12,382 nt of DNA from Gemmatimonadota bacterium (lineage in GTDB: Bacteria; Latescibacterota; UBA2968; UBA8231). The position numbers and the translations under genes are program-made. The notes under the pieces are model-generated. The model had not been told where the DNA came from. It did not search any database and saw only the letters and a list, made by a program, of their open reading frames with translations. Where the stretch lies: the NCBI GenBank assembly GCA_009845645.1, contig VXZF01000655.1, positions 1 through 12,382 of the forward strand, given 5' to 3'. Below are positions 1-7,343 of the stretch, piece by piece; within the stretch, counting starts at the first letter, position 1, and each line of letters opens with the position of its first letter.

Positions 1-989
1 ATGGCTCGACCTAGCTGCGCCTTGAGGTAAGCGGGGTGGCCGGGTTGGAGCATGGTGCTCAGCTTGTCGTAATGGGCGATGGCTTCGCGCGTCTGATGGC
101 TCTGGCGGCGAGCGTCGGCCAGCCCGAGGAGTGCGCTTTCTTTGAGAGCGCGGTCGCCGATTTTGTTAAAGGCCCGCTGATAGGCGTCCCCAGCTTGGCT
201 AAAAAGGCGCGAGTTATAGAGATAGTCTGCGCGATCTAGATAGGCGCTGTCGGTCTGCGCCGCCCTAGGAAAGCGCCGCTCCAGCGACTTGAACTGTTTC
301 TCCGCAATTTCCCTGTTGCCCATAAAGAGAGCGATGCGCCCTCCGAGGAGCAGGGCGCTAGGAGCGAGGGAAGGCGGTGGTTTAGTGGCGGCGATTTGCC
401 CGAGGAGTTGTTGGGCTTCTGCGGCCCGACCAGTGGCAAAGCGCAACTGGGCCAGCCGATAGCGCGCCAAATGCGCTTGGTCAGACCTCGCGTAATCGGC
501 CAGCAGACGTCCATAAACAGCTTCGGCTTGCCGCAAATTTTCGGCGCGGGTATAATTAGCCGCTGCCTCAATCAAGGCACTGGCGGCGAAATCGCTGGCG
601 CTGAAACGACGCTGCAACTCTTCGTATGATCGGGCCGCCAGCAGGTATTGACCTTGCTCGGCCAAACAAGCCGCTCGCTCGCGCCGTGCGTTGGCGGCGT
701 TCAATAGGTGATCGGGATGTTCGAGATAAAACGTCTCGTAGGCTGGCACCGCTAGGTCACAACGGCCGCTCTGGCGGTACGCACGCGCTAGCATCAATCG
801 GGCCTCGGCTAGCTGCTGACTATCGGGATAATTGCGAATAAACTCGGCGAACAGCCCGGCGGCCGTGGCATAGTCGCCGGCATCCCGGAAGAGATTGCGG
901 GCCAGTTTAAAATCGTCCTCTGCGCTCGTTTGCGCCCAACTCTGGGTGCTTAGGCCGAGGAAAAGCACCAATATCAACTTTGGAAACAT
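1..989 (-). CDS. Exported TPR-repeat protein (3' end beyond window)
   Basis: A reading frame without stops runs on the minus strand from ATG at 989 to the left edge: 329 codons, 5' complete and 3' cut off. The N-terminus MFPKLILVLFLGLSTQSWA is a good type I signal peptide with likely cleavage after residue 19 (S-W-A), so the protein should be exported. The rest is an almost uninterrupted series of Ala/Leu-rich helix pairs typical of tetratricopeptide repeats, with motifs such as AAGLFAEFIRNYPDSQQLAEA, LAVPAYETFYLEHPDH and AEAVYGRLLADYARSDQAHLA. Proteins of this layout include YbgF/CpoB, BamD-like and other envelope TPR scaffolds that mediate protein-protein contacts. GAGG (complement of 996-999) lies about 6 bases before the start. 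It is divergent from ispE. The family assignment is clear at the TPR level only; partner and pathway cannot be read from the sequence. Confidence 0.85.
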   Translation of the reverse strand, partial: MFPKLILVLFLGLSTQSWAQTSAEDDFKLARNLFRDAGDYATAAGLFAEFIRNYPDSQQLAEARLMLARAYRQSGRCDLAVPAYETFYLEHPDHLLNAANARRERAACLAEQGQYLLAARSYEELQRRFSASDFAASALIEAAANYTRAENLRQAEAVYGRLLADYARSDQAHLARYRLAQLRFATGRAAEAQQLLGQIAATKPPPSLAPSALLLGGRIALFMGNREIAEKQFKSLERRFPRAAQTDSAYLDRADYLYNSRLFSQAGDAYQRAFNKIGDRALKESALLGLADARRQSHQTREAIAHYDKLSTMLQPGHPAYLKAQLGRA

Positions 990-1013
990 ATTAATCCTCA
1001 AGAGTATGCCAAT

Positions 1014-1042
1014 CTGACACTTGATTAGCTAGAGTGTAAAAT
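1014..1042 (+). promoter_or_regulatory. Candidate sigma70-type promoter for ispE
   Basis: CTGACA (1014-1019) and TAAAAT (1037-1042) are separated by exactly 17 bases, matching TTGACA/TATAAT at 5 of 6 positions each. Transcription would start near 1049. That would place the upstream ATG at 1051 almost at the transcript end and favours the ispE start at 1072. The stretch is AT-rich compared with its surroundings. It is an inspection-based call with no experimental support. Confidence 0.5.
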
Positions 1043-1071
1043 ATAGTAAAATGCGGTCAAGGTGTGCAGCG

Positions 1072-1929
1072 ATGGAAAATCTGCTGGTCGAAAAAGCATA
1101 CGCAAAAATAAACTTGGGGCTTAAGGTTGTCGGCCGCCGCCCCGATGGCTACCACGAGATCCTCAGTGTGGCTCAATGCGTGGACTTAGCAGACGTCTTG
1201 TACTTTGAATTAGCTTCCTCCGATCAATTGACCTGTAGCCTCGATAGCCTATCGCCGGGGCCAGACAATTTGGTGTGCCGCGCAGTTGATGCCTTTCATG
1301 CTCAACTCGACCGCCCAGCTCAGTCGTTCCGCATCCACCTAGAAAAGAACATACCCATAGGCGCGGGCCTAGGCGGGGGCAGTGCCGACGCGGCCGCGGC
1401 CCTGCGAGTACTCAATCGTTTCTATGACCAGCCATTCTCGAACGCAGACCTCCGGCAGATCGCCGCCACCCTTGGTTCAGACATTCCCTTTCTAGTAGAG
1501 GGCGGCACCGCTCTAATGAGGGGCCGGGGAGAGATCCTCAACAAGCTGAGTTGGGTAGGTGCGGTTTTTTACGTATTGGCGTACCCCGAGGTCGAGATCA
1601 GCACGGCGTGGGCTTATGGCCAGCTCGGCCCTATCTTGACAGAAGATTCTCCCTATTTTAACTTTATCGTTTCCCTGAGCGGCGGGTGCGTTGACCACGA
1701 CAGGTTATTTGAAGTGCTGGAGAACGACTTCACGCCCGCGGTAGATCGCACCTATCCCATCGTCGCAGAACTTCGTTCTCAACTGGACCGAGTGGGTGCT
1801 CGCGCCACGTCAATGTCGGGCAGCGGCTCCACTGTTTACGGTATCTTCGACGACCGGAAAACCGCCTCTCAGGCGCAGAGCGCACTGCAAAGGCAAGGTT
1901 GCCGGTCTTTTTTATGTCAGCCGGTCTAG
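1072..1929 (+). CDS. ispE: 4-diphosphocytidyl-2-C-methyl-D-erythritol kinase
   Basis: IspE is the cytosolic GHMP-family kinase that phosphorylates CDP-methylerythritol at the 2-hydroxyl using ATP, in the non-mevalonate (MEP) pathway to isopentenyl diphosphate. From ATG 1072 the protein has 285 residues, close to the usual length. The N-terminal AKINLGL segment carries the catalytic Lys (K12). The ATP-binding loop PIGAGLGGGSADAAAA spans about residues 95-110. The catalytic Asp lies in LGSDIPF (D136), and the C-terminal GHMP motif is MSGSGSTVYG. An in-frame ATG at 1051 would add seven residues. I prefer 1072 because an AAGG sequence precedes it, family members begin close to the AKINL motif, and a candidate promoter predicts a transcript start near 1049. 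tRNA-Gln follows after 30 bases and may share the transcript. Confidence 0.96.
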   Translation: MENLLVEKAYAKINLGLKVVGRRPDGYHEILSVAQCVDLADVLYFELASSDQLTCSLDSLSPGPDNLVCRAVDAFHAQLDRPAQSFRIHLEKNIPIGAGLGGGSADAAAALRVLNRFYDQPFSNADLRQIAATLGSDIPFLVEGGTALMRGRGEILNKLSWVGAVFYVLAYPEVEISTAWAYGQLGPILTEDSPYFNFIVSLSGGCVDHDRLFEVLENDFTPAVDRTYPIVAELRSQLDRVGARATSMSGSGSTVYGIFDDRKTASQAQSALQRQGCRSFLCQPV

Positions 1930-1959
1930 CTTGAGGGAGTGCGAGGCATAAAGATAGGT

Positions 1960-2034
1960 AGCCCGGTCGTTCAATTGGTAGGACAACGGATTTTGGTTCC
2001 GTTTATCGAGGTTCGAGTCCTCGCCGGGCTGCCA
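1960..2034 (+). tRNA. tRNA-Gln (anticodon TTG)
   Basis: A full cloverleaf can be folded. The acceptor AGCCCGG pairs with CCGGGCT (2024-2030), followed by discriminator G and an encoded CCA (2032-2034). The anticodon stem ACGGA/TCCGT encloses the loop TTTTGGT with anticodon TTG at 1993-1995, which reads CAA as glutamine. The T arm has the usual GTTCGAGTC. A tRNA-Gln directly downstream of ispE is, from memory, a recurrent arrangement in several bacterial groups such as Geobacter-like Desulfuromonadota. It lies between ispE and rplY with no gene in between. Confidence 0.95.
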
Positions 2035-2080
2035 TTATGCCATTGGTATTTTTGATTAAGTCTTTTGAGGAGATATTCCG

Positions 2081-2794
2081 ATGCCGCAAGTTCCACTACA
2101 GATCCAAGCGCGCGAGCAGGTCGCGCTCAAAGTCCAGTCCCGCCAAGAGCAGGGCAAGGGCCCAGTGGGCCAGATGCGCCGCCTGCAGGGCCAGTTGCCC
2201 GGGGTGATCTACGGCCACAATCAGCCCACTGAGTCCTTCAAGACGGATGCCCATGGCTTGGAGCGCATCCTGAGCAAGGGCGGGCAAAACGCGATCATCT
2301 TGATTGAGCACGAAGAGCCTGATAGAGCTCCTGAGCAGGCCCTGATTCGCGACATCCAATACCACAAGGTGCGCGGCGATGTGCTGCACTTAGACCTTCT
2401 GCGCATCGATCCGAGCGAGACGCTGCGCGCCAATGTACCGCTGCTGGCTGAGGGAATGCCCGAAGGTGTCCGTAACGAGGGCGGGGCCTTGCAGCAGACG
2501 CTGACTTCAATTGAAATGGAATGCGTCGTCTCTGAAATGCCCTCCGCGATGGTGATTGACATCTCTTCGCTGGTCATCGGCGATAGCCTGCACGTGAGCG
2601 ATCTCGTCGAACAAGAGCCGCGCATTACCACCGACCCGGACCGCACGATTGTCAACGTCTTGGCTCCACGCTTGATCACTGAGGAGGAAGAAGCCGAGGA
2701 GGTCGAAGGAGAGGAAGGCGAAGGAGAGGAAGGCGAAGGCGGCGAAGGCGGCGAAGGCGAAGGCGGCGAGGGCGACGAGGGTGGCGAAGAGTAG
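2081..2794 (+). CDS. rplY: Large ribosomal subunit protein bL25, CTC form with acidic tail
   Basis: bL25 binds 5S rRNA in the large subunit. This is the long two-domain form (237 aa), also called general stress protein CTC. It has an N-terminal 5S-binding domain (about residues 12-105, with LPGVIYGHNQPTESF and ALIRDIQYHKVRGDVLHLDLLRI) and a C-terminal TL5/CTC beta domain (about 106-195, including VPLLAEGMPEGVRNEGGALQQ). A strongly acidic Glu/Gly-rich tail follows from about residue 199 to the end, encoded by short tandem repeats. The start is supported by GAGGAG at 2067-2072, 8 bases upstream. The gene sits between tRNA-Gln and pth. The usual neighbour prs is absent. Acidic extensions of variable length are common in this protein family, and the tail probably does not contact 5S rRNA. 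Confidence 0.95.
   Translation: MPQVPLQIQAREQVALKVQSRQEQGKGPVGQMRRLQGQLPGVIYGHNQPTESFKTDAHGLERILSKGGQNAIILIEHEEPDRAPEQALIRDIQYHKVRGDVLHLDLLRIDPSETLRANVPLLAEGMPEGVRNEGGALQQTLTSIEMECVVSEMPSAMVIDISSLVIGDSLHVSDLVEQEPRITTDPDRTIVNVLAPRLITEEEEAEEVEGEEGEGEEGEGGEGGEGEGGEGDEGGEE
2705..2791 (+). repeat. Tandem GAA/GGC-rich repeats encoding the bL25 acidic tail
   Basis: The 15-base unit GAAGGAGAGGAAGGC occurs twice in perfect tandem (2705-2719 and 2720-2734). Shorter GAAGGCGGC and GAAGGC units follow (2735-2767), then degenerate copies to the rplY stop. All units are multiples of three, so changes in copy number keep the frame and only alter the length of the Glu/Gly tail. The same bases place GAGG and GAAGAG sequences just ahead of the pth start, so they may also contribute its ribosome binding site. 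Confidence 0.85.
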
Positions 2795-2796
2795 GC

Positions 2797-3354
2797 TTGC
2801 AAGTAGCCTTGGGTTTGGGCAATCCCGGTGCGCGCTACGCGTCAACGCGGCACAACATAGGATTTATGGTGGTAGATCACCTAGCGGCGCGCTTTGGTGT
2901 TGACTGGCAGCATCAAGCGGACCTACAGGGCCAAGTGGCCCAGGTGGTGCTGGGCGGTCGGGAAGTGATCTTAGCCAAGCCCCAGACCTATATGAACCGC
3001 AGCGGTCGAACCGCAGCCGCCCTTTGCGCCCAATGGGAGGTGCCTCCCGAAGACGTACTGGTCATCTTCGACGACTTCCTGCTCGACTTCGGGCGTCTGC
3101 GCTTTCGCCGTGGCGGCAGTGATGGCGGGCACAACGGTTTGGCTTCGGTACTCGAAGCGCTCAATACGGAAGCCGTACCGCGTCTGCGTTTAGGAATTGG
3201 CGTCCCACCTGCAGACGCGGACGTCATCGACTACGTCCTAGATCCGTTTTCCCCCGCAGACGAGGTAGAAGACTTGATTGAGCGCGGGAATGCGGCGCTC
3301 GAAGTGTACTACGCCGAAGGCATTGAGGCGGCCATGAACAAGTTCAACGGTTAA
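2797..3354 (+). CDS. pth: Peptidyl-tRNA hydrolase
   Basis: Pth releases tRNA from peptidyl-tRNA that has dropped off the ribosome and works in the cytosol as a monomer. The 185-residue product has the complete family signature: GLGNPG (N9), TRHNIGF with the catalytic His (H19), QTYMN (N67), the FDD motif with the supporting Asp (D92), and [14 protein letters not shown]. The start is a TTG at 2797, two bases after the rplY stop. No ATG or GTG fits upstream of the essential GLGNPG segment. GAAGAG at the end of rplY lies a few bases before it, which suggests translational coupling. rplY-pth adjacency is very common in bacteria and supports the call. Confidence 0.96.
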   Translation: MQVALGLGNPGARYASTRHNIGFMVVDHLAARFGVDWQHQADLQGQVAQVVLGGREVILAKPQTYMNRSGRTAAALCAQWEVPPEDVLVIFDDFLLDFGRLRFRRGGSDGGHNGLASVLEALNTEAVPRLRLGIGVPPADADVIDYVLDPFSPADEVEDLIERGNAALEVYYAEGIEAAMNKFNG

Positions 3355-3389
3355 AAAGCAGCGTAGCCAAGGGAGGGTTACAGACGTAT

Positions 3390-5429
3390 ATGGAAATTTG
3401 GACAAGCGCAGCGCCATTCATCGGTCTGGGCGGGTTGCTTTGCTCGCTCCTGCTGTACTTTTACATCAAAAAGGCTCCGGCGGGCACTCCAGAGATGGTG
3501 GAAATCTCAGAAGCTATCCACGAGGGAGCTATGGCCTTCCTCAAACGCGAGTACACCATCCTCGCCGGGTTTATCGTCATCGTTTTCGTCCTCCTTTTTG
3601 CCTTCGTAGGTGCCCATACCGCGTACGCTTTCTTGGCGGGAGCCGTTTGCTCCATTTTGGCCGGTTACACTGGCATGAAGGCGGCCTGTCACGCCAATGT
3701 GCGCACCGCCCAAGCGGCCAACCAGCACGGCCAAGGACCGGCGCTGAACATCGCTTTTTCAGGGGGTGCAGTGATGGGACTTGCCGTGGCTGGCTTGGGA
3801 CTCTTCGGCGTTGGAGCACTGGCTAGCGCCCTTGGTATCTGGAGCGATATAAGCCAAGCATCCACGATCAATGGCTTCGCTATGGGGGCTTCTTCGATTG
3901 CTCTTTTCGCGCGCGTTGGCGGCGGCATCTTCACCAAGACTGCCGATGTGGGTGCCGACTTGGTGGGCAAAGTCGAGGCGGGAATTCCCGAGGACGATCC
4001 CCGCAATCCGGCCGTTATCGCCGACAATGTCGGCGACAATGTCGGCGATGTAGCTGGCATGGGTGCCGATATCTTTGAATCGTACGTCGGATCGGTCATT
4101 GCTACCATTGCCATCGCCGCCACCGCGTCCGCGTCACTGCTGGCCACTATCGCTCCGAGTATCTCCGATCCGACCGAGGCGAAACTCGCGGCGATGAGCT
4201 TCCCGCTGATCGTCATCACGATCGGTATAGCCGCATCGCTGCTGGGCGTGTTGATGGTGCGGATACTGCAGAATTTCGACCCCGGTGCCGCATTGCGCTA
4301 CTCGACTTGGGTTGCAGCCGCCCTAATGATTTTGGGTGCTTGGTGGGTCGCCGGGACAATCGGCCTATCCAATCAGCCGGTGTGGGCACTGTGCGCGGGC
4401 TGTTTGGCCGGGATCGCGATTGGCCTTTTTACCGAGTACTACACCGGCGGCAAACCCGTCCGCACCATCGCTGAAACCTCCAAGACCGGCGTGGCGACCA
4501 ATATTATTTCCGGTCTGGCCATAGGTATGGAGAGCGTCGTCCTGCCGACCTTGGGGATCGTCGTCGCCATTGGCTTGGCCTTTCACTTTGCCGGGCTTTT
4601 TGGGATTGGCATTGCCGCTGTCGGTATGCTGGCCACAGTGGGTATCACCATGTCGGTTGACGCCTATGGCCCCATCGCCGACAACGCCGGCGGCATTACC
4701 GAAATGGCGGGTTTAGGCGAAGACACGCGCAAGATCACCGATGGTCTCGACTCACTCGGCAACACGACCGCGGCCATGGGCAAGGGGTTTGCCATTGGTT
4801 CGGCGGCGTTGACGGCATTGGCGCTTTTTTCGGCCTATTCCTCTGCTATTGAGACCGCAACCGGTAAGCCGATCGTCATTGACGTGACTGAGCCGGATGT
4901 GGTCGGCGGGCTTTTTATCGGCGCGATGATTCCCTACCTAGCGGCCTCCATTACCATGACCTCAGTCGGCAAGGCCGCCTTCAAGATGGTCGAGGAAGTC
5001 CGGCGTCAGTTCCGCGAGATCGAGGGCCTGATGGAAGGCAAAGCCAAGCCCGATACCCGGCGCTGCGTGGAGATCAGCACGACGGCAGCGCTGCGCGAGA
5101 TGATTCTACCGGGCTTGTTGGCGGTGTTGGCTCCGGTCGCGGTTGGGTTCGGCCTCGGCCCCATCGCCTTGGGCGGCATGCTCGCCGGGGCGACGGTCAG
5201 CGGCGTCTTGCTGGCACTGATGATGGCCAACAGCGGCGGGGCTTGGGACAACGCCAAAAAGTGGATCGAAGAGGGCCATTTGGGTGGCAAAGGATCTGAC
5301 CCCCACAAAGCCGCCGTCGTCGGCGATACGGTCGGCGACCCATTCAAAGACACTTCGGGGCCGTCGCTAAACATACTCATCAAGCTGATGTCGGTGATAT
5401 CTCTCGTCCTGGCACCGCTTTTCGTCTGA
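3390..5429 (+). CDS. hppA: K+-dependent-type membrane-bound pyrophosphatase (ion-pumping)
   Basis: This multi-pass enzyme hydrolyses pyrophosphate and pumps H+ or Na+ across the membrane. The 679 residues hold many hydrophobic helices plus the expected catalytic motifs: [13 protein letters not shown] (about 185-196), [16 protein letters not shown] (212-227), [15 protein letters not shown] (421-435) and a C-terminal [17 protein letters not shown]. At the position known to set potassium dependence the sequence is GNTTAA (457-462), with Ala where K+-independent enzymes have Lys. K+ stimulation is therefore expected. The ESYVG segment after the GAD motif (E230) resembles Na+-type enzymes such as that of Thermotoga, but sequence inspection cannot settle H+ against Na+. 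A GGGAGGG sequence lies at 3371-3377, 12 bases from the ATG, which is rather far. The gene separates pth from rpsF. Confidence 0.96.
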   Translation: MEIWTSAAPFIGLGGLLCSLLLYFYIKKAPAGTPEMVEISEAIHEGAMAFLKREYTILAGFIVIVFVLLFAFVGAHTAYAFLAGAVCSILAGYTGMKAACHANVRTAQAANQHGQGPALNIAFSGGAVMGLAVAGLGLFGVGALASALGIWSDISQASTINGFAMGASSIALFARVGGGIFTKTADVGADLVGKVEAGIPEDDPRNPAVIADNVGDNVGDVAGMGADIFESYVGSVIATIAIAATASASLLATIAPSISDPTEAKLAAMSFPLIVITIGIAASLLGVLMVRILQNFDPGAALRYSTWVAAALMILGAWWVAGTIGLSNQPVWALCAGCLAGIAIGLFTEYYTGGKPVRTIAETSKTGVATNIISGLAIGMESVVLPTLGIVVAIGLAFHFAGLFGIGIAAVGMLATVGITMSVDAYGPIADNAGGITEMAGLGEDTRKITDGLDSLGNTTAAMGKGFAIGSAALTALALFSAYSSAIETATGKPIVIDVTEPDVVGGLFIGAMIPYLAASITMTSVGKAAFKMVEEVRRQFREIEGLMEGKAKPDTRRCVEISTTAALREMILPGLLAVLAPVAVGFGLGPIALGGMLAGATVSGVLLALMMANSGGAWDNAKKWIEEGHLGGKGSDPHKAAVVGDTVGDPFKDTSGPSLNILIKLMSVISLVLAPLFV

Positions 5430-5468
5430 GGGATGTGCCCCAGACCAGAACCAAGAAAGCGCAATACA

Positions 5469-5990
5469 ATGAGAAACTACGAACTCGTATGTATCTTGGA
5501 CCCCCAAGCCGGCGAGGGCCAATACGATCAACTCGTCGAAAAATACGAGGCTCTGCTCGAGGAAAATGGCGGACAAGTCGCCCGAATCGACAATTGGGGT
5601 CTGCGGCGCTTGGCCTATACCTCGTCTAGCCTGAAGAATCGGCATCAAGGCTACTACGTGCTCTATCAGTTTTCCACCGAGCCGACGGCGATCGAAGGGC
5701 TAGAACAGACGCTCAAGCTCGACGAAGCGGTGCTGCGCTACCTCGTCACCGCGGTCGAAGGCGAGTTTATCCACGTGCCCCAGCTAGCCGCCGACAATTT
5801 CCTCGAAGAAGCTTTTGCCCGACCGACCCGCGGCCCGAGGGACCGAGGCGGCCCCCATCGGGACTCCCGCGGCCCAACAAGGGACCGCGACGACAGCCGC
5901 CGCGATGCTGCCCCTGAGAATAATGAGCCTAGTGAGGTGGCAGAGGAGGCACCCGAAGAGGCCGTAGTCCAAGAGTCCGACGACTCTTAG
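5469..5990 (+). CDS. rpsF: Small ribosomal subunit protein bS6 with long charged C-terminal tail
   Basis: bS6 pairs with bS18 on the platform of the small subunit. From ATG 5469 the product has 173 residues, well above the roughly 95-135 typical for S6. The N-terminal domain is complete: MRNYELVCILDP, then IDNWGLRRLAYTSSSLKNRHQGYYVLYQF, then LKLDEAVLRYLVTAVE. After about residue 115 comes a tail rich in Arg/Asp/Gly (RGPRDRGG, RDSRGPTRDRDDSRRD) and finally an acidic stretch ending VVQESDDS. An earlier in-frame ATG at 5433 would add 12 residues (MCPRPEPRKRNT) not found in the family, so 5469 is preferred although its ribosome binding site is weak. The binding partner bS18 (rpsR), normally encoded next to rpsF, is not in the window. 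Confidence 0.94.
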   Translation: MRNYELVCILDPQAGEGQYDQLVEKYEALLEENGGQVARIDNWGLRRLAYTSSSLKNRHQGYYVLYQFSTEPTAIEGLEQTLKLDEAVLRYLVTAVEGEFIHVPQLAADNFLEEAFARPTRGPRDRGGPHRDSRGPTRDRDDSRRDAAPENNEPSEVAEEAPEEAVVQESDDS

Positions 5991-6002
5991 CGTCGGCAGC
6001 CG

Positions 6003-6815
6003 ATGCTGATTCTGCTGGGCATAGCGCTGGCGGTCGTTTCGCTTTTGGCCAGTTTGCGCTACGGCTCGCGCGGTGCCCTGCCCTTGATCGGCCTGCTTTG
6101 CTTGGGCTCCGTCATGCTGCTAGGTGCCATGTTAGGGCTAGTGTCCATTATGGGGTTGCTCGCTGTTTTGCAAATAGAGCGTCAGCAGACCTATGGTCGC
6201 GTCATGGCCATGGCCTGCACGCCGCCGGCTGTCTTGTGTTTCTGGCAGTTGATTCAGGCGCGCGATGGCGCACATCGCCAAGAGCAAGCCGCCGCCATCT
6301 TGGAACAGTTTCAAGCCTTGGGGATGGCTGTAGAGGGAAGCGGCCAGACGCTAAGCGCGATGATCGACGCGGTCCTGCGAGTGCAGCCAGCCATCGAGAT
6401 GGCGACCCTGCTTTTGATTTTTGTCGTGGCGTATCGGTTGAGCCAAGGCTTGGCCTTGCGGCTGGGGCTGTCGCTGCCTGCTCCCCTGCCGCTAACTTTG
6501 TGGCGGCCTTGGGAAGAGTTGATCTGGGTATTGATCGCGGCCTTGGGTCTAAGTCTTTTGAGCGACGGATTGTTGGCCGATTTGGGCCTCAATTTGATCG
6601 TGTTGATGGGGATTATCTATGCAGTGCAAGGCTTGGCCGTCTTGCGCTTTTTCGCCCTGCGCCAACGGGTGCCGCCTTTGGTCGAATTGTTGTTTTACGT
6701 AGGGCTTTTCTTTGTCGCGGGCTTGGCGTTTCTGCTTTTGGCGGGCTTGGGGCTTTTGGATACGTGGTTCGATTGGCGCCGGCTGCGCCCAGCCCCCACA
6801 GAGGAAGAAGCGTAA
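6003..6815 (+). CDS. DUF2232 (YybS-like) polytopic membrane protein
   Basis: A 270-residue, very hydrophobic protein with about seven or eight predicted membrane segments. Long Leu/Ala/Val runs occur at about 1-20, 25-60, 70-85, 130-150, 175-190, 195-220 and 225-250. A cytoplasmic-looking loop around residues 85-130 (RDGAHRQEQAAAILEQFQALG) precedes the fourth segment. The C-terminal WFDWRRL after the last helix and the VQGLAVLRFF segment are typical of the DUF2232/YybS family, whose members commonly lie between rpsR and rplI. That position is kept here, 13 bases after rpsF and 44 before rplI. The molecular function is unknown. The start has only a weak ribosome binding site, so coupling to rpsF translation is possible. 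Confidence 0.82.
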   Translation: MLILLGIALAVVSLLASLRYGSRGALPLIGLLCLGSVMLLGAMLGLVSIMGLLAVLQIERQQTYGRVMAMACTPPAVLCFWQLIQARDGAHRQEQAAAILEQFQALGMAVEGSGQTLSAMIDAVLRVQPAIEMATLLLIFVVAYRLSQGLALRLGLSLPAPLPLTLWRPWEELIWVLIAALGLSLLSDGLLADLGLNLIVLMGIIYAVQGLAVLRFFALRQRVPPLVELLFYVGLFFVAGLAFLLLAGLGLLDTWFDWRRLRPAPTEEEA

Positions 6816-6859
6816 GGCCCAAACAACATCGCCGTTTTCTACGAAGTGGAGGACAAGTC

Positions 6860-7303
6860 GTGAAAGTAATTCTATTAAAGGACATTGAATCTTTGGGTTC
6901 GGCTGGCGAGGTCGTGGAGGTAAAGAACGGGTATGGTCGCAACTTCCTGATCCCTCGCAACGAGGCCCTAATCGCCAGCGCCGCCAACATGGCTCAATTT
7001 GAGTCTAGGCGCAAACAGCAAGAGACCTTAGCCGAGCGCGACCGCCGCGCCGCTGAGATCCTCGCCAAAAAGCTGGAAGCGGAGTCGCTCACCGCGCAGG
7101 TCAAGGTCGGCGAGGAGGATCGCCTCTTCGGTTCGGTAACCGCCCAGCATATCGCCGAATTGCTCGATGAAAAGGGCTATGAGATAGATCGCCGCGCCAT
7201 CCACCTCGAAGACCCCATCCGCGAATTGGGTGTTTACAATGTCGAAGTGCGCCTCCATTCAGAGGTAGCAACAGCGGTCAAGCTCTGGGTCGTCAAGGAA
7301 TAG
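6860..7303 (+). CDS. rplI: Large ribosomal subunit protein bL9
   Basis: bL9 is a two-domain protein bridged by a long helix that binds 23S rRNA near the L1 stalk and helps maintain reading frame. The 147-residue product fits the family length. The N-terminal domain begins MKVILLKDIESLGSAGEVVEVKNGYGRNFLIP, the connecting helix is at about 45-75 (FESRRKQQETLAERDRRAAEILAKKLEAE), and the C-terminal domain contains VGEEDRLFGSVTAQHIAELL and ends in LWVVKE. The start is GTG at 6860, with a strong GGAGG at 6848-6852 seven bases upstream. The usual downstream neighbour dnaB is replaced by an unrelated exported protein gene. Confidence 0.96.
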   Translation: MKVILLKDIESLGSAGEVVEVKNGYGRNFLIPRNEALIASAANMAQFESRRKQQETLAERDRRAAEILAKKLEAESLTAQVKVGEEDRLFGSVTAQHIAELLDEKGYEIDRRAIHLEDPIRELGVYNVEVRLHSEVATAVKLWVVKE

Positions 7304-7322
7304 CGCGACGCTGGGCATCCTC

Positions 7323-7337
7323 CCTCCTCGACGGAGG
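7323..7337 (+). promoter_or_regulatory. Hairpin that can hide the ribosome binding site of the next gene
   Basis: CCTCC (7323-7327), loop TCGAC and GGAGG (7333-7337) form a perfect five-base stem with a five-base loop. The right arm is exactly the Shine-Dalgarno sequence of the gene starting at 7344. If it forms in the mRNA it would block ribosome binding. It is short and may be fortuitous in GC-rich DNA. Confidence 0.4.
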
Positions 7338-7343
7338 TAATTC

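Noticed and set aside
36..841. Several plus-strand reading frames (36-239, 396-629, 626-841) and a minus frame at 236-571
   Set aside because: They overlap the continuous minus-strand TPR protein frame (1-989), which has a signal peptide, repeat structure and ribosome binding site; their own translations look random.
2221..2802. Long minus-strand frame with Ser/Pro repeats opposite rplY
   Set aside because: It is the complement of the Glu/Gly repeat tail of bL25; the low complexity creates an artificial open frame.
6098..6850. Long plus-strand frame upstream of and joined to rplI
   Set aside because: The part before 6860 is an out-of-frame reading of the DUF2232 membrane protein and is Arg/Ala-rich; the true bL9 begins at GTG 6860 with a strong ribosome binding site.
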